Source of the DNA: Planctomycetaceae bacterium
GTDB taxonomy: Bacteria; Planctomycetota; Planctomycetia; Pirellulales; Thermoguttaceae
Assembly: GCA_031288955.1 (NCBI GenBank)
Contig: JAITQJ010000155.1
Span: 1 to 8,075, forward strand
DNA: 8,075 nucleotides
Direction of reading: 5' to 3'
How positions within the stretch are numbered: position 1 is the first letter of the stretch; each line of letters opens with the position of its first letter. The position numbers and the translations under genes were made by a program. Below are positions 1-6,348 of the stretch, in pieces. Under the pieces are notes generated by a model, which made no database searches, was not told where the DNA came from, and worked only from the letters and a program-made list of their open reading frames with translations.

Positions 1-1
1 A

Positions 2-37
2 ATTTTGACGCAAGACCCAATTCTTGAAAAACAATAG
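2..37 (+). CDS. C-terminal tail of an upstream gene (partial)
   Basis: One + strand frame is open from the window edge and ends at TAG (35-37), giving the residues ILTQDPILEKQ. The other two + frames hit TGA within the first 30 bases. The stop lies 14 bases before the fliN ATG, a spacing typical of an operon. In many genomes fliM or another flagellar gene precedes fliN, so a flagellar gene is a reasonable guess, but twelve codons are too few to identify it. It may also be non-coding. Confidence 0.3.
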   Translation: MLTQDPILEKQ

Positions 38-51
38 ACGGCGGCAGCAAG

Positions 52-879
52 ATGTCCGATAGTGCATTAGACCAAAACGAGATAGAGCGTCTGCTTGGCG
101 GCGGCAGTAAGCCCCCTGAGTCGGGGGGAAATGCACCTCCGCCGGGTCCTCCCGTTCCTGGTGCAGCGGACGGGGGTATATTAAGTCAGGACGAACTCAA
201 TGCGTTATTCAGCGGCGGTCCTGCGGCACCGCCGGCGGCATCGTCTGTACCGCCGAAAACGGATGCCGGCGGTATTCTCGGTCAAGATGAATTAGATGCC
301 TTATTCGGTGCGCCTGCTGGTCCGCCGAAGCCTGCGCCTGCTCCGCCAAAAGCGGCACCGCAAGTGTCTGCGCCGCCTCCGCCTCAAATGTCTGCATCGC
401 CGGTACCCGAAGCGGATGCTTGGGGGGGACTCGCTGCTGCCCCGCCGCCGGCGTTTGCCGATTTAGACGAAGAGGACGAAATCGGCGTTCCCCGCGGCGA
501 CATTGATTACATTATGAAGCGGGCGGACGAAACAATACACTCTATCGCTTCAACCTCGCTGTCATTGCCGACGGAGGTCATTGAGTTCCAATTTCCCGAA
601 TTCGGCGGAACGGTACCGAGTACAGAACACGCCACGTTAGACCAAATCAGCGAAGTTGACCTTGATGTCAAAATTGAACTGGGTCGGACGTATATGTACC
701 TGGAAGATATTTTGAAATTGCGGCGGGGTTCGGTTGTTCCATTGGACAAGATAGCGGGCGATACGGTTGACATTTACGTTAATGGCAGACTATTGGCGCG
801 GGGCGAGGTGTTAGTGATGAATGAAAACTTCTGCGTCCGAGTTGCTGAACTTCTTGCCGGTGCGATTCCGATGGAATAA
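52..879 (+). CDS. fliN: Flagellar motor switch protein FliN with extended N-terminus carrying three FliM-like docking motifs
   Basis: This is a 275-aa protein. The C-terminal domain (about residues 199-272) is a textbook FliN/SpoA domain: it has the IELGRTYMYLEDILKL segment, then GSVVPLDKIAGD, VDIYVNGRLLARGEV and a final NENFCVRV. FliN forms the lower ring of the cytoplasmic C-ring with FliM and FliG and sets rotor direction. Typical FliN is about 100-140 aa; this one is twice as long. The extra N-terminus has three related acidic motifs, ALDQNEIERLLGGG (residues 5-18), GGILSQDELNALFSGG (41-56) and GGILGQDELDALFG (73-86), separated by Pro/Ala/Gly-rich linkers to about residue 133. They resemble the LSQxEIDALL motif with which FliM (and Bacillus FliY) binds phosphorylated CheY. 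Residues 134-195 are an acidic stretch of unknown role. ATG 52 follows a weak GGCGGCAGCAAG leader with no clear Shine-Dalgarno. Identity is secure from the SpoA domain; the docking role is inference. Confidence 0.93.
   Translation: MSDSALDQNEIERLLGGGSKPPESGGNAPPPGPPVPGAADGGILSQDELNALFSGGPAAPPAASSVPPKTDAGGILGQDELDALFGAPAGPPKPAPAPPKAAPQVSAPPPPQMSASPVPEADAWGGLAAAPPPAFADLDEEDEIGVPRGDIDYIMKRADETIHSIASTSLSLPTEVIEFQFPEFGGTVPSTEHATLDQISEVDLDVKIELGRTYMYLEDILKLRRGSVVPLDKIAGDTVDIYVNGRLLARGEVLVMNENFCVRVAELLAGAIPME
64..312 (+). repeat. Three degenerate intragenic motif repeats (CheY-docking-like) in fliN
   Basis: Three copies of a motif of about 15 codons lie at 64-108, 172-216 and 268-312. Consensus at protein level is (G)GIL(S/G)QDEL(N/D)ALFGG; the first copy is more divergent (ALDQNEIERLLGGG). 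Copies two and three keep the protein sequence while differing at many synonymous positions, for example agtcaggacgaactc versus ggtcaagatgaatta. This suggests selection on the peptide rather than a very recent duplication. Confidence 0.8.
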
Positions 880-890
880 CGGTTCGTCTT

Positions 891-965
891 CGGGGCGTGG
901 CGCAGTCTGGCTAGCGCGCCTGCTTTGGGAGCAGGAAGTCGCAGGTTCGAATCCTGTCGCCCCGA
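891..965 (+). tRNA. tRNA-Pro (anticodon TGG)
   Basis: A complete cloverleaf can be drawn. Acceptor stem CGGGGCG (891-897) pairs with CGCCCCG (958-964), with discriminator A965. The D-stem is GCGC (900-903) with GCGC (914-917). The anticodon stem is CCTGC (919-923) with GCAGG (931-935) around the loop TTTGGGA, placing anticodon TGG at 926-928. The variable loop has five bases. The T-arm is GCAGG-TTCGAAT-CCTGT with one G-T pair. CCA is not encoded (the next bases are ATT). The gene starts 11 bases after the fliN stop, so it may be co-transcribed with fliN; no separate promoter was evident. Confidence 0.97.
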
Positions 966-984
966 ATTGCAAAACCGTATAAAA

Positions 985-1046
985 TTGAGAATGAATAATA
1001 GATTTGTTCCATAATATATGCTATTAACTCCCTGTTGAGAATGAAT
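985..1046 (+). repeat. Direct repeat TTGAGAATGAAT, two copies 50 bases apart
   Basis: The 12-mer TTGAGAATGAAT occurs exactly at 985-996 and at 1035-1046. The second copy provides the -35 element of the promoter at 1035-1063. The first has only a poor -10 candidate (CATAAT, 1010-1015, spacer 19). Two copies in a 145-base intergenic region suggest paired protein-binding sites or a duplicated promoter. Confidence 0.6.
997..1013 (+). repeat. Intergenic motif AATAGAYTTGTTCCATA, copy 1
   Basis: These 17 bases match 7021-7037 at 16 positions (T versus C at the seventh). Both copies are in intergenic DNA and on the same strand. Flanks do not align beyond the motif. Function unknown. Confidence 0.45.
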
Positions 1047-1063
1047 CTCATCTGTGCTATACT
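1035..1063 (+). promoter_or_regulatory. Sigma70-type promoter with overlapping palindromic operator-like site
   Basis: The -35 TTGAGA (1035-1040) and -10 TATACT (1058-1063) each match consensus at five of six positions, with an optimal 17-base spacer. Transcription would start near 1070, giving a leader of about 40 bases before the ATG at 1111. The -35 lies within TGAGAATGAATCTCA (1036-1050), an imperfect 7-1-7 palindrome (TGAGA/TCTCA arms). This resembles the inverted-repeat architecture of Fur-family sites (TGATAATnATTATCA) at 11 of 14 specified positions. A repressor bound there would block RNA polymerase. The promoter call is fairly strong; the operator and its regulator are inference. 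Confidence 0.6.
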
Positions 1064-1110
1064 AGACGGCGAAATGAAAATTCAGTTACAGAACAAGTCT
1101 AATCAAACCA

Positions 1111-3801
1111 ATGAATATCAGCGTCATCTACTCCGTTTTCAAACGCAACTTTTTCGGCTATCTCGCCAATCCAACAGGGTACGTCTTCATTTGCGTATTC
1201 GTCCTGTTAAGTTCTATCGCCGCCTTTTTGACCGACGAATTCTTTAATGCGAATTTAGCCAACCTCGACCAACTTAACACTTGGTTTCCCCTTATTATGC
1301 TTGTCTTTGTTCCCGCTATCACAATGGGAATCTGGGCAGACGAACGCCGGCAAGGAACCGACGAACTCCTCTTGACCGTACCGGCAAGCGATTTCGATAT
1401 CGTTATCGGAAAGTACAAAGCCGCCGTCAGCATTTATACCGTCTCACTGCTCTTTTCGTTCGTCTGCAATTTTCTCATACTCAAATATCTCGGTTCACCC
1501 GATATTGGACTGTTTCTCTGTACATACCTCGGTTATTACCTGACCGGCTGCGCGATGATTGCTATCGGAATGACCGCCTCGTTCTTCACCGGTAATCTGA
1601 CTGTGGCGTACATTCTCGGTGCAATTTTCAACACCCCGCTCATCGTTCTGAAATGGACGGCATTTGCCGATTTCAGTATTCCCGTCCAACTCGAACTCTT
1701 CGGACGCGGTATTGTCAGCGTTTCCGGCATCGTCTATTTCGCTGCCGTCGCCGGTATTATGCTTTATTTAAGTATGATTCTTATCGGACGGCGGCACTGG
1801 ACAGCCCGGCGGAAATTTTCCGGGACACTGCATTATTCGCTCCGGGCGGCTTCGCTTTTCGTCATTGTCTTGAGTCTCGTGTTCCTGTTTCGGCAGCACG
1901 ATTTACGCGCCGACCTGACCGAGGAAAAGTTAAGTACCTTGTCGCCGGAAGCCAGAAAACTGTTAAAAGAATTGAAGCCGCAGTATCCGGTTGTTATTGA
2001 GGCGTTTTTAAGTGCAGATGTGCCGGAATCGCACACGCAAACCCGGCACGACATTGTTTCCATTCTTGATGAAATCCAGTCCATCTGCGGCAAAAATGTT
2101 TCCGTACGTCCGCATTACAATATGAAAACAAACACCGAAGAAGCGTTAATCGCCAACCAACGCTTCACCATTAAATCCCAGGACGTTTCGTTCGCCGCCC
2201 GGGGCAAACGGGAGTTCACGAGCATTTTTCTCGGTGTTGCGTTCCGCAGCGGTTTGAATTCGCTGAATCTGCCGTTCATTGACCGGGGCTTGTCCGTTGA
2301 ATATGAATTGGTACACGCTTTGTACAGCGTTACACAGCCGCAAAAGAAACGTATCGGTATATTGAAAACCGATGCACCGCTTTACGGTCGTTTCGATATG
2401 CAGACGTTTTCAATGTCGCCGCCTTGGCAAATCGTCGAGGAATTACAAAAGCAGTATGACGTTACCGAAGTTGACCCGGCGCAGCCGATTATCGAAAAAT
2501 ATGATGCACTCGTTGCCGTCCAACCGTCTGCGTTAGGAGATGCCGAACTGACGAACTTTATCGCTGCGGTACAAAGCGGTCAGCCGACGGTTATCTTTGA
2601 AGACCCGCTGCCGGTGTATGTCCGCGTACCGGGAACGGCAGAACCCCGTCAGCAGGGCGGCAATCCAATGATGATGCGGGGGCAGCAGCCGAAAGGAAAC
2701 ATTGAACCGCTTTGGAATCTTCTCGGCGTATCTTTGGAACCGGTACAGGCAGTTTGGCAGGATTATTCGCCGATACGGAAGTTGCAGCAAATTCCCAAGG
2801 GTTTCGTTTTTCTTGACCGCAGTCTTGCGGCGGAGAAAAAATTGCCGTTCAATACCAGCGATGCGGTAACGTCTTCGCTGCAATATATGATGCTTCCGTT
2901 TCCCGGCAGATTTGTTAAAAGTCCGTCTCCGAATACCGGACAAGCCTCGCCGCTGACGGTTGAAACGCTGCTGACGACATTTCAGCAGCCGGCGGGTATT
3001 GTGTTGACGCAAGCCGTGATGCAGGGTTTGCGCGACGGGTCTTGGGAGCGGCAATGTATTCAGGAAAATGTGCCGGAACATTTGGCGATGCGGATAACCG
3101 GCGAGTTGCCCGCTCCGCCGCCTGCCGAATTAAAGGAAGGCGAAACTCCGAAGAAACCGGAACCGGCGAAAATCAACGTGCTGCTTGTTGCGGATATTGA
3201 TTTGTTGTCGGATATGCTTTTCAATTTGCGGAAACTCGGCAATGAACCGGGGTCAGGTATTAACCTGAACTTCGATAACGTGACATTTGTGCTGAATGTA
3301 ATAGACAATGTTGCGGGCGATGACCGTTTTCTGACAATTCGCAACCGCCGTCCAAAACATCGGACGCTGTCGAAGTTTGACGAGATGACCGACGACGTAC
3401 GTAAAAAGACGGCAGATGACCGCAAGCGGCTTCAGGAGGAATTTGAAACGAAGGCGGCGGCGGAAACCAAGGAATTGGAATCGCAAATGCAGAAACTGGA
3501 AACAGAGTACAAATCGGGAGCAGTCAGCGAGGACGAAGTTGTCCGTAAGTTGCTGACGGCAAAAATGTCGGCAGAGAAGCGTTTGGAGACGGAAAAGGAA
3601 AAAGCGCAGCGGGAGTTGAACATACAGTTAGAAAAAGCAGATGTTGTGCTGAACGAGTACATACGGCGTGTACAGGGGTATTACAAATTTTGGGCGGTAA
3701 CGTTACCGCCGCTGCCGCCGCTGTTGATAGCGTTTGGAGTTTACTTTATCCGCCGAGTCCGCGAACGTGAAGGTATTCCCGCCAGCCGCCGCCGAAAGTA
3801 A
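1111..3801 (+). CDS. Fused ABC-2 permease / GldG-like auxiliary protein (GldF-GldG fusion)
   Basis: This is an 896-aa membrane protein. Residues 1-230 form an ABC-2 type permease like GldF, with hydrophobic segments near 22-40, 57-75, 105-127, 131-156, 163-181 and 203-225, and the family hallmark ADERRQGTDELLLTVPAS (76-93) in the first cytoplasmic loop. A further segment at 245-260 leads into a GldG/ABC_transp_aux-type periplasmic domain (about 265-740), which opens with DLTEEKLSTLSPEARKLL and has the RGKREFTSIFLG region. Low-complexity loops occur at 508-530 (Gly/Met/Gln) and 667-687 (Pro/Glu/Lys). A Lys/Glu-rich coiled coil (about 757-850) and a final segment (862-880, LPPLPPLLIAFGVYF) end in a basic tail. 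Related proteins accompany an ATPase subunit (GldA-like) in gliding or envelope systems; none is encoded in this window, so it must lie elsewhere. The transported substrate is unknown. No Shine-Dalgarno precedes the ATG, but a permease-like N-terminus begins there. Confidence 0.87.
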   Translation: MNISVIYSVFKRNFFGYLANPTGYVFICVFVLLSSIAAFLTDEFFNANLANLDQLNTWFPLIMLVFVPAITMGIWADERRQGTDELLLTVPASDFDIVIGKYKAAVSIYTVSLLFSFVCNFLILKYLGSPDIGLFLCTYLGYYLTGCAMIAIGMTASFFTGNLTVAYILGAIFNTPLIVLKWTAFADFSIPVQLELFGRGIVSVSGIVYFAAVAGIMLYLSMILIGRRHWTARRKFSGTLHYSLRAASLFVIVLSLVFLFRQHDLRADLTEEKLSTLSPEARKLLKELKPQYPVVIEAFLSADVPESHTQTRHDIVSILDEIQSICGKNVSVRPHYNMKTNTEEALIANQRFTIKSQDVSFAARGKREFTSIFLGVAFRSGLNSLNLPFIDRGLSVEYELVHALYSVTQPQKKRIGILKTDAPLYGRFDMQTFSMSPPWQIVEELQKQYDVTEVDPAQPIIEKYDALVAVQPSALGDAELTNFIAAVQSGQPTVIFEDPLPVYVRVPGTAEPRQQGGNPMMMRGQQPKGNIEPLWNLLGVSLEPVQAVWQDYSPIRKLQQIPKGFVFLDRSLAAEKKLPFNTSDAVTSSLQYMMLPFPGRFVKSPSPNTGQASPLTVETLLTTFQQPAGIVLTQAVMQGLRDGSWERQCIQENVPEHLAMRITGELPAPPPAELKEGETPKKPEPAKINVLLVADIDLLSDMLFNLRKLGNEPGSGINLNFDNVTFVLNVIDNVAGDDRFLTIRNRRPKHRTLSKFDEMTDDVRKKTADDRKRLQEEFETKAAAETKELESQMQKLETEYKSGAVSEDEVVRKLLTAKMSAEKRLETEKEKAQRELNIQLEKADVVLNEYIRRVQGYYKFWAVTLPPLPPLLIAFGVYFIRRVREREGIPASRRRK

Positions 3802-3832
3802 ACAGATTTTTTACTTTTTCTCGTCAAACAAG

Positions 3833-5443
3833 ATGTCCCAATTTCAGGAAAGAACAATTAAATTTATCGGCAAGTCGCAAAATCCGGCTGCCGCTGAGGT
3901 TTTATTGAATTTGTTGGATAATCCCGATGCCCGGTTCCGCAATCTCGCATTCAGTTCGCTGTACCTAAAAAGAGAGAGCGAGATTTACGTCCAGTTGTTC
4001 AAGTATTTTCTGAAAGAGGAAGAGTTTTGGGCAAAGACTGAATTTCTTAACGGCGATAGACTTGCCAAAATTGCTGATGCCGCCTTTCGTGAACAAAGCG
4101 GAACTTATCGGGAAATCGTCGCCGAAAAAACAAAGCAGTACAAGTTGTACGAGATGCTGCCGACGGTGATGCTTTATCTTGAAAGTAATGATGAAAAAAC
4201 TTCCAATGCGATGCGTTCCGTTCTGCTGCAACTGGCTGAATCTTTTTATGCCGACATTCTGGCGGCACCGGAAAGCGAACGGCGGAATTTTGACCGCAAA
4301 CGTGATTGGTTTGTGCAGCAACTCGATGCTTCCGTCAAACGTTTTTCGGTACATCACTTCGACGAAGTCATCAAAAGTCTGCTGATTATCACGAAGAAAG
4401 AATACGACACGATGAAGACGATTTCGGCAGACCATCGCAGTGCCGCGGCGCAAAAGGCTGCCGAATTGCTTTTGAGCGGCGAACACGGCAGTTATATCCG
4501 GCTGCTGTTAAGTTATCTGAACGATGCGGAATCGCCGGCAACGATGGACCAAATCATCAAACAGCGCAACGATGCGCTGTTTGTCCGCAAGATGCTGGAA
4601 TATGTCGGCAAAGACCCCAGCCTCGATTTGCGTGAAGCGTTAAAGCGTTTCAATGAATTTGCCTGGTTCACGACGGAGAATCCGCAGTTGCCGGAGTTAG
4701 TCGAAGGTTTAGAAGTGTGTGCCGTTCAACTGCTCCAATCGGCATCTTTTCCGAAAGACCGCACGGTTCGCTTATACCATTTCTTTTTTGAGCGGCATTC
4801 GCCGGAGTCCCGCCGGGCGGCGGCGGAATCGGTACGCCGTTTGGTCGGCGAAGAAGTTAACCGGATGTTATTGGAGTTTGTTAATAATTCCGACCCGCAA
4901 ACAGCGGCGACGATATTCAGGACGCTTCAATCCCGCAACACGCCCGGTTTGGATGTGGTGCTGCCCAAGTTAATCGAACGACCGGAACCGGTCATTCGGC
5001 AGGCAATTTATGAACGGCTGCCGGATTTACACGTCGAAGCACTGGCTTCCCGCATTACCCATATGACTCAACACGAAGCCGAAACGCAAGGCTATTACGT
5101 TCGGCTTGTTGACCCGAATACGTACAAGATTATCGGTAATGATATTGTTTCCCCGATACCGATACGGCGGATGGCGGCGTGCCGGGTTGCGGCGGTTACA
5201 GGGTACGGAAAGGAATTTGCCGCACACGTTATTCGTATTGCCGAAGAAGACAGCGAGCGGCAGTGCCGGTATGCGGCGATAACGGCATTGGAAAGCGTGA
5301 TGACAAAAGAGGCGTTGGAAACATTGCAGCGTTTAATGACGGACAGAGCAACGGACATTCGGGATGCCGCCGAACTTGCCGTAAAAAACTGGGCGGCAGC
5401 ATACCGCGCAAAACAACAAGCCGCCGCTAACGAAACAGCGTGA
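3833..5443 (+). CDS. HEAT-repeat protein
   Basis: This is a 536-aa soluble alpha-helical protein with no signal peptide or membrane segment visible. HEAT-like helix pairs are clearest at the N-terminus (about residues 16-45, LLNLLDNPDARFRNLAFSSL) and through the C-terminal third (369-525). Examples are LPKLIERPEPVIRQAIYERL, VIRIAEEDSERQCRYAAITA and LQRLMTDRATDIRDAAELAV. The middle is helical but lacks recognisable repeats. HEAT solenoids usually serve as protein-binding scaffolds; no catalytic motif is seen. The gene starts 31 bases after the ABC permease/GldG stop and runs into panC, so it is probably the middle gene of an operon. I chose ATG 3833. The frame stays open upstream to a TTG at 3734, but that would overlap the previous gene's conserved C-terminal membrane segment and is unlikely. 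A partner role for the ABC protein is only inferred from position. Confidence 0.75.
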   Translation: MSQFQERTIKFIGKSQNPAAAEVLLNLLDNPDARFRNLAFSSLYLKRESEIYVQLFKYFLKEEEFWAKTEFLNGDRLAKIADAAFREQSGTYREIVAEKTKQYKLYEMLPTVMLYLESNDEKTSNAMRSVLLQLAESFYADILAAPESERRNFDRKRDWFVQQLDASVKRFSVHHFDEVIKSLLIITKKEYDTMKTISADHRSAAAQKAAELLLSGEHGSYIRLLLSYLNDAESPATMDQIIKQRNDALFVRKMLEYVGKDPSLDLREALKRFNEFAWFTTENPQLPELVEGLEVCAVQLLQSASFPKDRTVRLYHFFFERHSPESRRAAAESVRRLVGEEVNRMLLEFVNNSDPQTAATIFRTLQSRNTPGLDVVLPKLIERPEPVIRQAIYERLPDLHVEALASRITHMTQHEAETQGYYVRLVDPNTYKIIGNDIVSPIPIRRMAACRVAAVTGYGKEFAAHVIRIAEEDSERQCRYAAITALESVMTKEALETLQRLMTDRATDIRDAAELAVKNWAAAYRAKQQAAANETA

Positions 5444-6297
5444 TGTTAACAACAATAGCCGATTTGCGTTCGTTCACGGCTTCGCAGCACCGGGCGGGGA
5501 AAACAGTCGGTCTGGTACCGACGATGGGGGCTTTGCACAGCGGACACTTGAGTCTCGTCAGGGAATCGAACAAACGATGCGGTACAACCGTCGTTTCTAT
5601 TTTCGTCAATCCGGCGCAGTTTGCACCAAACGAAGATTTTCAGCGTTATCCCCGAACGTTGGAAAACGATTTATTGCTGTTACAGAAAGACGGCTGTACG
5701 CCGAACGGTAAAACCGAGGTATTTGTGCCGGAGATTAGTGAAATGTATCCGCGGGGGTTTGACACAAGTGTTCACACCGGCAGTATTTCTCAAGTTCTGG
5801 AGGGGCGGAGCCGTCCGGCACATTTTCAGGGCGTTGCAACGGTTGTTCTGAAATTGTTCCTCGCCTCGCAAGCGGATACCGCATTTTTCGGACAAAAAGA
5901 TTATCAGCAGGTTTGCGTTATCCGCAGGATAACTGCCGACTTGAATGTGCCGCTCGAAATCGTGATGTGTCCTATTATTCGTGAGCCGGACGGATTGGCG
6001 ATGAGCAGCCGCAATCGGTATTTAACGGCAGCGCAGCGGCAGCAGGCGGTTGTGCTTTCGCAGAGTTTGCAGTTAGCGGAAACGATGCTGCGCAGCGGCA
6101 CCGCTGATTCGGCAGCGGTTCAAAAAGCCGTAACGGAAAAGATTCAAACGGCACCGGAGGCAGTCATTGATTATGTATCGATTGCCGACCCGATAACGCT
6201 TCAAGAGTTGCCGGCGGTTGAAAGCGAAGCGGTTATCCTGCTCGCCGTCAGGTTCGGAACAACACGGCTGCTCGACAATCTGCACTATGTTTTATAA
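5443..6297 (+). CDS. panC: Pantothenate synthetase (pantoate--beta-alanine ligase)
   Basis: This is a 284-aa enzyme (E. coli PanC has 283). It condenses pantoate with beta-alanine using ATP, through a pantoyl-adenylate, to make pantothenate, the precursor of coenzyme A, in the cytoplasm. Family motifs appear in order: PTMGALHSGHLSLV (26-39, with the HxGH nucleotide-binding pair H32 and H35), VSIFVNPAQF (51-60), FQRYPRT (66-72), HFQGVATVV (127-135), FFGQKDYQQ (148-156) and the KMSKS-like IREPDGLAMSSRNRYL (179-194). All catalytic regions look intact. A few extra residues (about 85-91, TPNGKTE) sit before VFVPEISEMYP where most PanC sequences are shorter. The ATG overlaps the HEAT gene stop as TGATG, indicating translational coupling. 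A GTG at 5440 is in frame but less likely. No other pantothenate gene (panB, panD) is in the window. Confidence 0.97.
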   Translation: MLTTIADLRSFTASQHRAGKTVGLVPTMGALHSGHLSLVRESNKRCGTTVVSIFVNPAQFAPNEDFQRYPRTLENDLLLLQKDGCTPNGKTEVFVPEISEMYPRGFDTSVHTGSISQVLEGRSRPAHFQGVATVVLKLFLASQADTAFFGQKDYQQVCVIRRITADLNVPLEIVMCPIIREPDGLAMSSRNRYLTAAQRQQAVVLSQSLQLAETMLRSGTADSAAVQKAVTEKIQTAPEAVIDYVSIADPITLQELPAVESEAVILLAVRFGTTRLLDNLHYVL

Positions 6298-6331
6298 CAC
6301 GGTGCAGATTTGCCGGTATCGAACATTTATT

Positions 6332-6348
6332 ATAAGAGTAATCCTTAT
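6332..6348. terminator. Weak hairpin between convergent genes (doubtful terminator)
   Basis: ATAAG (6332-6336) pairs with CTTAT (6344-6348) around a 7-base loop, in the 51 bases separating the convergent stops of panC and the nuclease-like gene. The stem is only 5 bp, mostly A-T, and no clean T tract follows on either strand. The location suits a bidirectional terminator but the structure is weak. Confidence 0.2.

Noticed and set aside
891..965. tRNA-Pro as an attachment site of an integrated element
   Set aside because: No second copy of the tRNA 3' end (GGTTCGAATCCTGTCGCCCC) was found elsewhere in the window, and no integrase is present. The downstream genes look like core genes.
1035..1247. 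70-residue + strand reading frame over the promoter and the start of the ABC gene
   Set aside because: It covers the promoter elements and then reads the permease gene in a shifted frame as Arg-rich sequence, typical of a shadow frame.
2533..3081. 182-residue - strand reading frame inside the ABC/GldG gene
   Set aside because: It is rich in Arg, His and Gln with no domain pattern and lies opposite a well-supported gene.
3734..3832. N-terminal extension of the HEAT-repeat gene from a TTG at 3734
   Set aside because: It overlaps the conserved C-terminal membrane segment of the preceding gene in another frame, its residues look random, and ATG 3833 begins the HEAT-like sequence 31 bases after the previous stop.
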